Origin: Citrobacter amalonaticus
Lineage (GTDB): Bacteria > Pseudomonadota > Gammaproteobacteria > Enterobacterales > Enterobacteriaceae
NCBI RefSeq assembly: GCF_001559075.2
Contig: NZ_CP014015.2
Coordinates: forward strand, 992,001 to 1,056,000
Length of the DNA stretch: 64,000 bases
Direction: 5' to 3'
Shown here: positions 34,861-43,067 of the stretch, one piece after another
Position numbering within the stretch: position 1 is the first letter of the stretch
Layout of the letters: every line of letters begins with the position of its first letter
Notes under the pieces: model-generated
Told to the model about the DNA's origin: nothing
The model's database searches: none
The model's input: only the letters and a program-made list of their open reading frames with translations
Made by a program: the position numbers and the translations under genes

Positions 34861-34965
34861 GGTCTGATTTCTTTTATTGGACTTGTCAAAATGCGGTGAT
34901 AAGAGCGGGATTGTACCCAATCCACGCGCTTATTTATAGAGAATAGTGACGGGAAATTGGTCAGA

Positions 34966-36699
34966 TTATACGGGCCAGATATTATCGATGATGATCTGCA
35001 AACTGCGGTTGCCGCGAAATTCGTTAATATCCAGTTTGTAGGCCAGCTCGACTTCGCGTACGCCGTTATCCGGCCAGCAGGCGGTATCGACGTTAAAGGC
35101 GATGCCGTCCAACAGCGGCCCTCCGCCAACGGGTTCGACCATCACTTTCAAATGTCGCTCGCCAACCAGACGCTGCTGAAGCAGACGAAAACGCCCGTCA
35201 AACAGCGGTTCCGGGAACATTTGCCCCCACGGACCGGCGTCACGCAGCAGCTGCGCGACCTCCATCGTCATCTCCGCGGCGCTGAGCGGGCCGTCAGAGA
35301 CCACTTCCCCCTGCAACAGCGATGGATCCAGCCATTCAGTGACCAGCTCGCCAAAACGCTGCTGGAACAGGTCGAATTTTGCCTCTTCCAGCGACAGTCC
35401 CGCCGCCATCGCATGGCCGCCGAATTTAATCATCAGACCCGGATGCAACGTATCCAGCCGCTCCAGCGCATCACGCATGTGCAGCCCTTGAATGGAACGT
35501 CCGGAGCCTTTCAGCGTGCCGTCGCCTGCCGGCGCGAAAGCGATCACCGGGCGGTGAAAACGTTCTTTAATGCGCGAGGCGAGGATCCCGACCACCCCCT
35601 GATGCCACTCAGGATGATACATCGCCAGACCACCGGGGAGCGTTTCGCGACTGCGCTCCAGCTTCTCGCACAGGGTCAACGCTTCCGCCTGCATTCCCTG
35701 TTCAATCTCTTTACGCGTCTGGTTCAACGCATCCAGTTCGTTGGCCAGTACTCGCGCTTCGCCAATGTTATCGCACAGCAGCAGCGCCACGCCGACGGAC
35801 ATATCATCCAGCCGACCCGCCGCGTTCAGACGCGGACCAAGCGCAAACCCTAAATCGCTGGCGGCGAGCTTTTGCGCATCACGCCTGGAGACTTCCAGCA
35901 ACGCTTTGATCCCCGGACGGCATTTCCCGGCGCGAATACGGCTTAAACCCTGCCAGGTGAGGATTCGATTGTTGGCATCCAGCGGCACCACGTCCGCCAC
36001 GGTGCCCAGCGCGACCAGATCGAGCAGATCCGCCAGGTTTGGCGGCGCAATGCCACGTTCGTCAAACCAGCCTTTGTCGCGCAGGAAGGTGCGCAGGGCG
36101 AGCATCAGGTAGAACGCCACGCCCACGCCGGCCAGCGATTTCGACGGGAAATCACAGTCAGGCAGATTCGGGTTGATGATGGCTTCGGCGGCTGGCAGCG
36201 TCTCGCCCGGCAGGTGGTGATCGGTGACCACTACCGGGATCCCCAGCGCCCTGGCGTGATCCACACCGGCATGGGAAGAGATCCCGTTATCGACGGTGAC
36301 GATCAGCTGCGCACCGCGGGCATGGGCCTGATCGACCACTTCCGGACTTAAGCCGTAACCATCCTCAAAACGGTTTGGCACGAGGTAGCTGATGTTATCG
36401 CAGCCCAGAGATCGCATACCCAGCACGCTCAGGGCGGTACTGGTCGCCCCATCCGCATCGAAGTCACCAACGACGATGATGCGCGTCCCCTCGCGAAAGG
36501 CGTTATAGAGAATTTCGACCGCTTTTTCGACGCCGCTCAGTTGCTGCCATGGCAGCATGCCTTTGACGCTGCGCTCAAGATCCTGAGCACTGCGTACGCC
36601 ACGACTGGCATACAGGCGGCGTAACAGCGGCGAAAGGTCAGCAGGCAGTTCTGCCGACTCATCGACTTCCCGCCGACGAAGTTGTATCTGTTGTTTCAC
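34966..36699 (-). CDS. recJ: RecJ, single-strand-specific 5'-3' exonuclease
   Basis: 577 residues of the DHH phosphoesterase family. Visible motifs are VVGDFDADGATSTA (about 77-90) and VTDHHLPGE (about 159-167), followed by the DHHA1 part with GGHAMAAGLSL (about 434). It acts in recombination, mismatch repair and the RecF pathway. It lies 5 bp downstream of dsbC, in the xerD-dsbC-recJ order seen in E. coli. Confidence 0.96.
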   Translation of the reverse strand: MKQQIQLRRREVDESAELPADLSPLLRRLYASRGVRSAQDLERSVKGMLPWQQLSGVEKAVEILYNAFREGTRIIVVGDFDADGATSTALSVLGMRSLGCDNISYLVPNRFEDGYGLSPEVVDQAHARGAQLIVTVDNGISSHAGVDHARALGIPVVVTDHHLPGETLPAAEAIINPNLPDCDFPSKSLAGVGVAFYLMLALRTFLRDKGWFDERGIAPPNLADLLDLVALGTVADVVPLDANNRILTWQGLSRIRAGKCRPGIKALLEVSRRDAQKLAASDLGFALGPRLNAAGRLDDMSVGVALLLCDNIGEARVLANELDALNQTRKEIEQGMQAEALTLCEKLERSRETLPGGLAMYHPEWHQGVVGILASRIKERFHRPVIAFAPAGDGTLKGSGRSIQGLHMRDALERLDTLHPGLMIKFGGHAMAAGLSLEEAKFDLFQQRFGELVTEWLDPSLLQGEVVSDGPLSAAEMTMEVAQLLRDAGPWGQMFPEPLFDGRFRLLQQRLVGERHLKVMVEPVGGGPLLDGIAFNVDTACWPDNGVREVELAYKLDINEFRGNRSLQIIIDNIWPV

Positions 36700-36704
36700 G
36701 CGAA

Positions 36705-37418
36705 TTACTTACCACTGGTCTGTTTTTGGTGCTCGTCAAGAAACGCTTTCATCTCTTTCGGTCCCTGATAGCCAGGCACGACATAGCCGTTGCTCAACAC
36801 GATGGCGGGTGTACCGCTTACGCCAAACTGCACGCCCAGCGCATAGTGATCCGCGATGTTCACCCCGCAGGTCGCCGCTTTCACGCCTTTGCCTGCCATC
36901 GCGTCGTCAAACGCTTTGGCTTTGTCTTGCGCGCACCAGATGGACTTCATATCCTGCTCGGCCTGACTTTCCAGTCCCTGGCGCGGGAAGGCGAGGTAGC
37001 GCACAGTAATGCCCAGCGCGTTGTAGTCCTTCATCTCTTCATGTAGCTTGTGGCAGTAGCCGCAGGTGATATCGGTAAAGACGGTAATGACGTGTTTTTC
37101 CTGTGGCGCTTTATAGACGATCATTTCGTTTTCCAGCGCGTTCAGGTGCTTCATCAGCAGCTGGTTGGTCACGTTGACTGGCGTCGCGCCGCTGACATCG
37201 TACATTGGCCCCTGAATGATGTGTTTACCGTCTTCCGTCACATACAGCACGCCGCTGTTGGTCAGCACCGTTTTCATCCCGGCAACCGGGGCGGGTTGGA
37301 TATCCGTGCTCTGCACGCCCAGTTTCGTCAAAGACTGGCGGATCGCGGCGTCGTCGGCGTGTGCCAGGCCGGAAAACGCAGTGGTCAGCAGGGTAAACAG
37401 CATTAAACCTTTTTTCAT
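36705..37418 (-). CDS. dsbC: DsbC, periplasmic disulfide isomerase
   Basis: 237 residues. A cleavable signal peptide (MKKGLMLFTLLTTAFSGLAHA) precedes the dimerisation domain. A thioredoxin-fold domain carries the active CGYC in FTDITCGYCHKLH (about 118). A second structural cysteine pair (WCAQDK and ATCGVN) is present. It isomerises wrong disulfides and is kept reduced by DsbD. The start at 37418 has AGGAAAGG upstream; a 9-residue extension to 37445 would overlap xerD. Confidence 0.95.
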   Translation of the reverse strand: MKKGLMLFTLLTTAFSGLAHADDAAIRQSLTKLGVQSTDIQPAPVAGMKTVLTNSGVLYVTEDGKHIIQGPMYDVSGATPVNVTNQLLMKHLNALENEMIVYKAPQEKHVITVFTDITCGYCHKLHEEMKDYNALGITVRYLAFPRQGLESQAEQDMKSIWCAQDKAKAFDDAMAGKGVKAATCGVNIADHYALGVQFGVSGTPAIVLSNGYVVPGYQGPKEMKAFLDEHQKQTSGK

Positions 37419-37441
37419 AACCTTTCCTGTTCGCTCAGCAT

Positions 37442-38338
37442 TCACGCTCTTGGGTGATGCTGTTGATGAAGTTGACGCAGGCGCGCTGTCGCAACATGAG
37501 TATAAATCTGCGTGGTAGAGAGATCGCTGTGCCCCAGCAACATCTGCACCACGCGTAAATCGGCGCCATGATTGAGCAAATGCGTGGCAAATGCGTGGCG
37601 TAAAACGTGCGGCGACAGCTTTTCACTGTCGATTCCCGCTAAGACGGCATAGTGTTTAATGCGGTGCCAGAAGGTCTGGCGCGTCATCTGCTGCGCGCGC
37701 TGGCTGGGAAACAGCACGTCAATCGACACGCCATTCAGCAGCCACGGACGCCCATGTTCCAGATACGTCTCCAGCCAGTACACCGCCTCTTCGCCCAATG
37801 GCACGAGACGCTCTTTATTGCCTTTACCGATCACCCGTACGACGCCCTGACGCAAGCTGACATCGCTCATCGTCAGTCCGACCAGTTCAGACACGCGCAG
37901 TCCGGTGGCATATAAAATCTCAAGCATGGCTTTATCGCGTAACTCCAGCGGTTGGTCAACCACGGGCGCCTGTAATAATCTCTCAACTTGCGCTTCACTG
38001 AGATCTTTCGGCAGGCGCTGCGGGAGCTTGGGCGATGCCAGCGTCGCGCTGGGATCGTCGGTGCGGATCTTCTCGCGGTAAAGATGCTGGAAAAGCCGCC
38101 GCACCGCGCTCAGCAGTCGTGCGGTACTGGTGGCTTTATACCCACCGTCCATCCGCTCGGCCAGCAAGGCCTGCAGATCGTCACTTTGCGCGGTTTCCAG
38201 CGACACCTGACGGTGTGCGAGCCACTCCACCAGCATGGTCAAATCGCGGCGGTAGGCGCTCAGCGTATTTTCCGCCAGATTTTTCTCCAGCCAGAGCGCA
38301 TCAAGGAATTGTTCGATGCGCGCAAGATCCTGTTCCAC
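37442..38338 (-). CDS. xerD: XerD, tyrosine site-specific recombinase
   Basis: 298 residues. An N-terminal SAM-like core-binding domain is followed by the catalytic domain, with Arg in ATGLRVSEL (about 148), HVLRHAFATHLL (about 244-255), LLGHSDLSTT and the nucleophile Tyr in TQIYTH (about 279). With XerC it resolves chromosome dimers at dif. I chose the GTG start at 38338 because AAGGGG sits just upstream and the length equals that of E. coli XerD. It is divergent from fldB. Confidence 0.95.
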   Translation of the reverse strand: MEQDLARIEQFLDALWLEKNLAENTLSAYRRDLTMLVEWLAHRQVSLETAQSDDLQALLAERMDGGYKATSTARLLSAVRRLFQHLYREKIRTDDPSATLASPKLPQRLPKDLSEAQVERLLQAPVVDQPLELRDKAMLEILYATGLRVSELVGLTMSDVSLRQGVVRVIGKGNKERLVPLGEEAVYWLETYLEHGRPWLLNGVSIDVLFPSQRAQQMTRQTFWHRIKHYAVLAGIDSEKLSPHVLRHAFATHLLNHGADLRVVQMLLGHSDLSTTQIYTHVATARLRQLHQQHHPRA

Positions 38339-38438
38339 ATCTACCCCTTTGATTCTGCAATCTGCCATTATGACTCAATGATACGGGTTTCTGGTACACT
38401 ACGCGCAAAGTCATAGCAAGTATTGAGACGTTTACGCG

Positions 38439-38960
38439 ATGAATATTGGTCTTTTTTACGGTTCCAGCACCTGCTACACCGAGATGGCTGCGGAGAAAAT
38501 TCGCGACATCATCGGCCCGGAACTGGTAACGCTGCATAATCTGAAAGATGATGCCCCGGCCCTGATGGAGCAGTACGATGTGCTGATCTTAGGCATTCCC
38601 ACCTGGGATTTCGGTGAAATTCAGGAGGACTGGGAAGCCGTTTGGGAACAACTGGACGAACTCAATCTCGAAGGCAAAATTGTCGCGCTTTACGGTATGG
38701 GCGACCAGTTAGGCTACGGCGAGTGGTTCCTTGACGCGCTGGGCATGTTGCATGACAAACTGTCGACCAAAGGCGTCAAATTCGTCGGTTACTGGCCTAC
38801 CGAAGGCTACGAGTTCACCAGCCCTAAACCGGTCATTGCCGAGGGGCAGTTGTTCGTCGGTCTCGCCCTGGATGAAACCAATCAATACGATCTCAGCGAT
38901 GAGCGTATTCAGGCGTGGTGCGAGCAAATTCTCGGTGAAATGGCCGAGCACTATTCCTGA
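38439..38960 (+). CDS. fldB: flavodoxin 2
   Basis: 173 residues. A short-chain electron-carrier flavodoxin with the FMN phosphate loop FYGSSTCYTEMAAE (about 6-19) and the aromatic FMN-stacking segments TWDFGEIQEDW (about 57) and LGYGEWF (about 94-100). It transfers low-potential electrons; the specific partners are not evident from the sequence. It is divergent from xerD and followed by a REP-type hairpin. Confidence 0.94.
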   Translation: MNIGLFYGSSTCYTEMAAEKIRDIIGPELVTLHNLKDDAPALMEQYDVLILGIPTWDFGEIQEDWEAVWEQLDELNLEGKIVALYGMGDQLGYGEWFLDALGMLHDKLSTKGVKFVGYWPTEGYEFTSPKPVIAEGQLFVGLALDETNQYDLSDERIQAWCEQILGEMAEHYS

Positions 38961-38970
38961 TAACCGTTTT

Positions 38971-39002
38971 GCCGGATGGCGGCGTGAACACCTCATCCGG
39001 CC
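38971..39002. repeat. REP-like hairpin, fldB/ygfX
   Basis: GCCGGATG and CATCCGGC are exact complements flanking a 15-nt loop, in the form of an enterobacterial REP unit. It lies between the convergent genes fldB and ygfX. Confidence 0.8.
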
Positions 39003-39060
39003 TATATGACGCACCGAATCACAGGCCTTAAAGCTGCGCGCCATCAGGTATTCGTCGGCG

Positions 39061-39468
39061 CTACCCTTGCTTCGACTGTTGAATCATCAGGCGGCGTAAA
39101 TCCCGCCATTCCGCGTCATCCATACTGTCAGCCGCGAGCCACAAATGCTGGCGTTTACCGGTATCTGATCGCAGACGCAGCATCATGCCGGTTTTGATCA
39201 TCCACGGTGCATTGACGATAAGCCAGTCCTGCCCCTGCCAGCGGAGCCGTCCATCCATCAGAAGTTTGACCTCCCCCTGACGGGCGTTAATTCGTCGCTG
39301 GCTGCGGACACAGTCAAACACCACCAGCGAAAGCAGTATCAACCACAACGGCGTGTAACTCAGCGGCCATGGCATTAAGAGAATAGCCGCGGCCACCAGC
39401 CCATGCAGGAGTAGTGATAGCCACTGTGCGCGCCATGAGACGCGGAGATCAGATTGCCACAGGACCAC
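39061..39468 (-). CDS. ygfX: YgfX (CptA), inner-membrane protein paired with SdhE
   Basis: 135 residues with two membrane helices near the N-terminus (SLLLHGLVAAAILLMPWPLSY and LWLILLSLVVFDCV) and a cytoplasmic C-terminal domain. In E. coli the pair was first described as a toxin (YgfX) and antitoxin (YgfY/SdhE) affecting the cytoskeleton, but SdhE is now known for flavinylation. The GTG at 39468 is taken as start, after GGGA. It overlaps sdhE by 20 bp. Confidence 0.88.
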   Translation of the reverse strand: MVLWQSDLRVSWRAQWLSLLLHGLVAAAILLMPWPLSYTPLWLILLSLVVFDCVRSQRRINARQGEVKLLMDGRLRWQGQDWLIVNAPWMIKTGMMLRLRSDTGKRQHLWLAADSMDDAEWRDLRRLMIQQSKQG

Positions 39469-39715
39469 GATCCCGATTCCGTGTCTGGATGAGTCGAACC
39501 ATCTGCTCCAGTTCAGCATCTGCCGGTTTACCGTGATTCATCAACCAGTTGAATAAGTCCGGGTCATCACACTCCAGCAGGCGGATAAAAATACGCTTTT
39601 CATCATCACTCAACGTGTCGTATTCATGTTCGAAAAACGGCATGATGGAAATATCGAGTTCACGCATACCGCGTCGGCATGCCCAGTGAATACGTGCTTT
39701 ATTGTTAATATCCAT
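39449..39715 (-). CDS. sdhE: SdhE (CptB/YgfY), FAD assembly factor of succinate dehydrogenase
   Basis: 88 residues, all-helical, with the conserved RRGMRELDI motif (about 14-22) that contacts the flavoprotein. It promotes covalent flavinylation of SdhA and FrdA. It overlaps ygfX and is divergent from ygfZ. The 256-bp gap to ygfZ is AT-rich and should hold both promoters; I see no clear operator in it. Confidence 0.95.
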   Translation of the reverse strand: MDINNKARIHWACRRGMRELDISIMPFFEHEYDTLSDDEKRIFIRLLECDDPDLFNWLMNHGKPADAELEQMVRLIQTRNRDRGPVAI

Positions 39716-39971
39716 GTTCTTCTTCCTGTCTCACTCAAATGAACTACCCGGCTATTGTAACGTGTTTTTCATCCTGTTTTGCGGGAATATCCGTAACCAC
39801 AAGCGCGATCGCTAATTAAACCCCCAATAAGTCAATGGGTTCATGTTTTCTGGATGCCGCCTCGCAATCTGTAAGATAAGGCACAAATGGGACTATCAAA
39901 GCGCTTGCATTGGGCAATAGCTCTTTTACCATTAGTCATTATCACTGCGTTAAGCAAATCAGGACATTTTT

Positions 39972-40952
39972 ATGGCATTTACTCCATTTCCACCTCGTCA
40001 GCCATCAGCTTCAGCGCGTTTGCCCGTGACGTTGATGACGTTAGATGACTGGGCGCTGGCCACGATTAGCGGGGCTGATAGCGAGAAGTATATCCAGGGT
40101 CAGGTGACGGCTGACGTGAGTCAACTAACTGAACACCAGCACGTACTGGCCGCCCACTGCGACGCCAAAGGCAAAATGTGGAGCAACCTGCGACTGTTCC
40201 GCGATGGCGACGGTTTTGCCTGGATTGAACGTCGTAGTCTGCGTGACGCGCAGGCGAGCGAACTGAAAAAATATGCCGTATTCTCGAAAGTGACGATTGC
40301 CCCGGACGACGAACGCGTGCTGCTGGGCGTGGCGGGTTTCCAGGCGCGTGCCGCCCTGGCGAATCTGTTTAACGAACTGCCCGACAGCGAAAAGCCTGTC
40401 ACGCGTGAAGGAGCGACAACCCTGCTGTGGTTTGAACATCCGGTAGAACGCTTTCTGTTGGTTACCGATGTGACAACCGCGGAAACCGTAACCGAAAAAC
40501 TGCGTGGTGAAGCTGAACTGAATAACAGTCAGCAGTGGCTGGCGCTGGATATTGAGGCCGGTCTGCCGGTGATTGATTCCGCGAACAGCGCGCAGTTTAT
40601 TCCGCAGGCAACTAACCTCCAGGCGCTGGGCGGTATCAGCTTTAAGAAAGGCTGCTATACCGGTCAGGAGATGGTGGCCCGAGCGAAATTCCGCGGGGCA
40701 AACAAACGCGCATTATGGTCTCTGGCGGGTAAGGCCAGCCGTGTACCGGAAGCAGGTGACGATCTTGAAATGAAAATGGGTGAGAACTGGCGTCGTACTG
40801 GCACCGTCCTCGCGGCAGTGCAACTGGATGACGGTCAGCTACGGGTACAGGTGGTGATGAATAACGATATGGAGGCCGACAGCGTATTCCGCGTACGCGA
40901 CGATGCCAACACATTGCACATCGAACCGCTGCCCTATTCACTGGAAGAGTAA
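39972..40952 (+). CDS. ygfZ: YgfZ, folate-binding protein for Fe-S cluster enzymes
   Basis: 326 residues related to GcvT. It carries the diagnostic K-G-C-Y-T-G-Q-E motif (KKGCYTGQEMVARAKFRG, about 225-242) with the functional cysteine. It supports maturation or repair of certain iron-sulfur proteins such as MiaB. The ATG lies after a weak ribosome binding site. A REP pair follows. Confidence 0.94.
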   Translation: MAFTPFPPRQPSASARLPVTLMTLDDWALATISGADSEKYIQGQVTADVSQLTEHQHVLAAHCDAKGKMWSNLRLFRDGDGFAWIERRSLRDAQASELKKYAVFSKVTIAPDDERVLLGVAGFQARAALANLFNELPDSEKPVTREGATTLLWFEHPVERFLLVTDVTTAETVTEKLRGEAELNNSQQWLALDIEAGLPVIDSANSAQFIPQATNLQALGGISFKKGCYTGQEMVARAKFRGANKRALWSLAGKASRVPEAGDDLEMKMGENWRRTGTVLAAVQLDDGQLRVQVVMNNDMEADSVFRVRDDANTLHIEPLPYSLEE

Positions 40953-40960
40953 CTCATCAG

Positions 40961-41028
40961 CGCCGGATGGCGCTTCGCTTATACGGTCTACGGAAAAGCA
41001 TTCGTAGGCCGGATAAGACGTTAAAGCA
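40961..41028. repeat. REP pair (BIME), ygfZ/yqfA
   Basis: Two oppositely oriented REP-like motifs lie between convergent genes. GCCGGATGGCGCTTCGCTTA starts near 40962, and GTAGGCCGGATAAGACG lies near 41005-41021. Confidence 0.8.
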
Positions 41029-41033
41029 TCACA

Positions 41034-41693
41034 TCACGCCTGTCCGACATACAAATAGATCGCCAGAAAGTGGCATACGCTGCCGCCCAGCACAAATCCG
41101 TGCCAGATAGCATGGTTGTAGGGAATGCGCTTACTAACGTAGAAAATCACTCCCAGCGAATAGACCACGCCGCCAACAGCCAGCAGCGTTACGCCTCCCG
41201 CCGCCAGTTTGATCGCCAGTTGATACACCACAATCAGTGACAGCCAACCCATCGTCAGATAGGTCACCAGCGACAGCACTTTAAACCGGTGGGCTATCGT
41301 CAGTTTGAATAAAATACCGAGCAGCGCCAGACTCCAGATCACGATCATCAACCCACGCGCCAACGGTGAATCCAGCCCAACCAGCAGAAACGGCGTATAG
41401 GTCCCGGCAATGAGCAGGTAAATCGCACAGTGGTCGAATTTTTTCAGCCAGATCTTCGCCCGCTGATGAGGGATCGCGTGATACAGGGTCGACGCCAGAA
41501 ACAGCAGAATCATGCTGCCGCCGTACAGGCTGTAACTGGTAATCGCTGTCGCACTGGCATTCATATCCACCGCCTGCACCAGCAACAACACCAGACCGAC
41601 GATACCAAACACCAGCCCAATACCATGACTGATGCTGTTGGCGATTTCCTCTGCCAGTGAATATCCTTGCGCGATGAGTGGCTTCTGAACCAT
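41034..41693 (-). CDS. yqfA: YqfA, hemolysin III/PAQR-like membrane protein
   Basis: 219 residues with seven predicted membrane helices. The conserved SHGIG motif near the N-terminus, the STLYHA motif (about 82-87) and a C-terminal HGFVLGGSVCHF motif put it in the hemolysin III/PAQR family. These histidines and the Asp in FDHCAIYLLIAGTYTPF are probable metal ligands. The function in enterobacteria is not established as far as I know. Confidence 0.92.
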   Translation of the reverse strand: MVQKPLIAQGYSLAEEIANSISHGIGLVFGIVGLVLLLVQAVDMNASATAITSYSLYGGSMILLFLASTLYHAIPHQRAKIWLKKFDHCAIYLLIAGTYTPFLLVGLDSPLARGLMIVIWSLALLGILFKLTIAHRFKVLSLVTYLTMGWLSLIVVYQLAIKLAAGGVTLLAVGGVVYSLGVIFYVSKRIPYNHAIWHGFVLGGSVCHFLAIYLYVGQA

Positions 41694-41855
41694 AACTTAC
41701 TCCGGAGAAACGAACACGTTCGTGATTGCGTCTCTAGCGTAACTGAGAATGGTTCCAGTGAACACCTGTTAGCTAAAATAAATATCATTTTTAAACTAAT
41801 CGTTATAAATCATAATGTTGAAACACATTTTTCAACTAACAGTTGTTCATTTAAT

Positions 41856-42167
41856 TCAAAGACATTTAAAATCAATCACATAAAAATGTGACTGATTCGG
41901 GTAAATCTCGCCAATCACCCGCTTCAGCTCCTCCAGCGTCATGTTTTCCTGCTGTGCATGTTTTTCCGTCAACGTGTCGAGCGTGACGGTTGACGTTCCC
42001 AGCACCTCAATCGTGCAAAAGTAGCCATCGTCCTCGAAACGCCCTACCCGCAGAATGTCACCGGCCCTGAAGTGAGATTCTGACTCATCACGAATGGTGA
42101 TCGTTTTACGCCCTGCCAGAATGTCGTCCTGGAAACGCTGAAAAAAAGTGATGTCATTTGGCTGCAT
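41856..42167 (-). CDS. yqfB: YqfB, ASCH-domain N4-acetylcytidine amidohydrolase
   Basis: 103 residues of the ASCH fold (FFQRFQDDILAGRKTITIRD near 8-27). E. coli YqfB hydrolyses N4-acetylcytidine to cytidine. The start at 42167 is the MQPNDITFF methionine; a 30-residue upstream extension would overlap the divergent rpiR-like gene. The start is preceded by AAAGGG. Confidence 0.92.
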   Translation of the reverse strand: MQPNDITFFQRFQDDILAGRKTITIRDESESHFRAGDILRVGRFEDDGYFCTIEVLGTSTVTLDTLTEKHAQQENMTLEELKRVIGEIYPNQSHFYVIDFKCL

Positions 42168-42219
42168 GTTATTATTCCCTTTAGGTAAAATCTGATGAGT
42201 GAGTATTGCCATTGTGAGT

Positions 42220-42948
42220 ATGTTCTCCCACGCTGCCATCGCCAGTCTCAACAACATTGAGATGTTGGTCTACAACTATGTCATCAAGAACCGTGACAAA
42301 GTCATGTACATGACCATTCGGGAACTGGCTGAAGCGGCGGGTGTATCGACCACCACCGTGTTGCGTTTCTGTCGCAAGCTTAACTGTGAAGGCTACTCTG
42401 AATTTCGCGTACGCTTTAAATTATATTTAGAGCAGAATGAACCGCAACAGGCTAATTTTGGCGCCAGCGAGATTATCAGTTTCTTTAAAGGGGTAAATAA
42501 CGATGAATTTGATCAATTACTCGATCAGGCTGTAGAGATTATTTTATCGTCCGAGCGCATTATATTTGTCGGTGCCGGTACCTCAGGGGCCCTGGCAAAA
42601 TATGGCGCGCGTTTTTTCTCAAACGTCGGGAAATTCAGCAACCACATTGATGATCCTTATTTCCCGGTGACGAACGATATGGCGCGTAATGCGCTGGCGA
42701 TTGTCCTATCGGTCTCTGGCGAAACCGAAGAGATCCTGCGCTTTGCCAGCCAGTTCAGCCTGCATAACTGCAAAGTGCTTTCGATTACCAGCCATGAACA
42801 CTCGCGCCTCGCCAAACTGGCGGACTTTAATCTCTCCTGGCATGTGCCGCAAACCCGTATTGCTGGCGTGTACGATATCACCACACAAATTCCCGTTATT
42901 TATATTCTCGAATCTCTGGGGCGAAAGCTGGCGAAAAAATTAGCGTAA
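42220..42948 (+). CDS. RpiR/MurR-family transcriptional regulator
   Basis: 242 residues. An N-terminal RpiR-type helix-turn-helix (MTIRELAEAAGVSTTTVLRFCRKL, about 32-55) is followed by a SIS sugar-phosphate-binding domain (IIFVGAGTSGALAKYGARF near 115-133; IVLSVSGETEEILR near 163). It lies directly upstream of bglA on the same strand, so it is probably the local beta-glucoside regulator sensing a phosphorylated sugar. E. coli K-12 has no gene here, to my knowledge. The start could also be a GTG at 42199; neither start has a strong ribosome binding site. Confidence 0.85.
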   Translation: MFSHAAIASLNNIEMLVYNYVIKNRDKVMYMTIRELAEAAGVSTTTVLRFCRKLNCEGYSEFRVRFKLYLEQNEPQQANFGASEIISFFKGVNNDEFDQLLDQAVEIILSSERIIFVGAGTSGALAKYGARFFSNVGKFSNHIDDPYFPVTNDMARNALAIVLSVSGETEEILRFASQFSLHNCKVLSITSHEHSRLAKLADFNLSWHVPQTRIAGVYDITTQIPVIYILESLGRKLAKKLA

Positions 42949-42966
42949 AAAAACAGTCTGTTTTTT
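42948..42966. terminator. possible terminator between the RpiR gene and bglA
   Basis: AAAAAACAG-T-CTGTTTTTT is a symmetric A/T-rich stem ending in a T-run at the stop codon of the regulator. The stem is short and weak, so partial readthrough is likely. Confidence 0.5.
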
Positions 42967-43067
42967 GGCGGTAACAAATTACCGTTTCGCTATTTTGTTA
43001 TATCGTGACATTTACCTTCCCTTTGTTAGACTCAAATCAGTTTGTATTAATTTGAGATGACGCAACG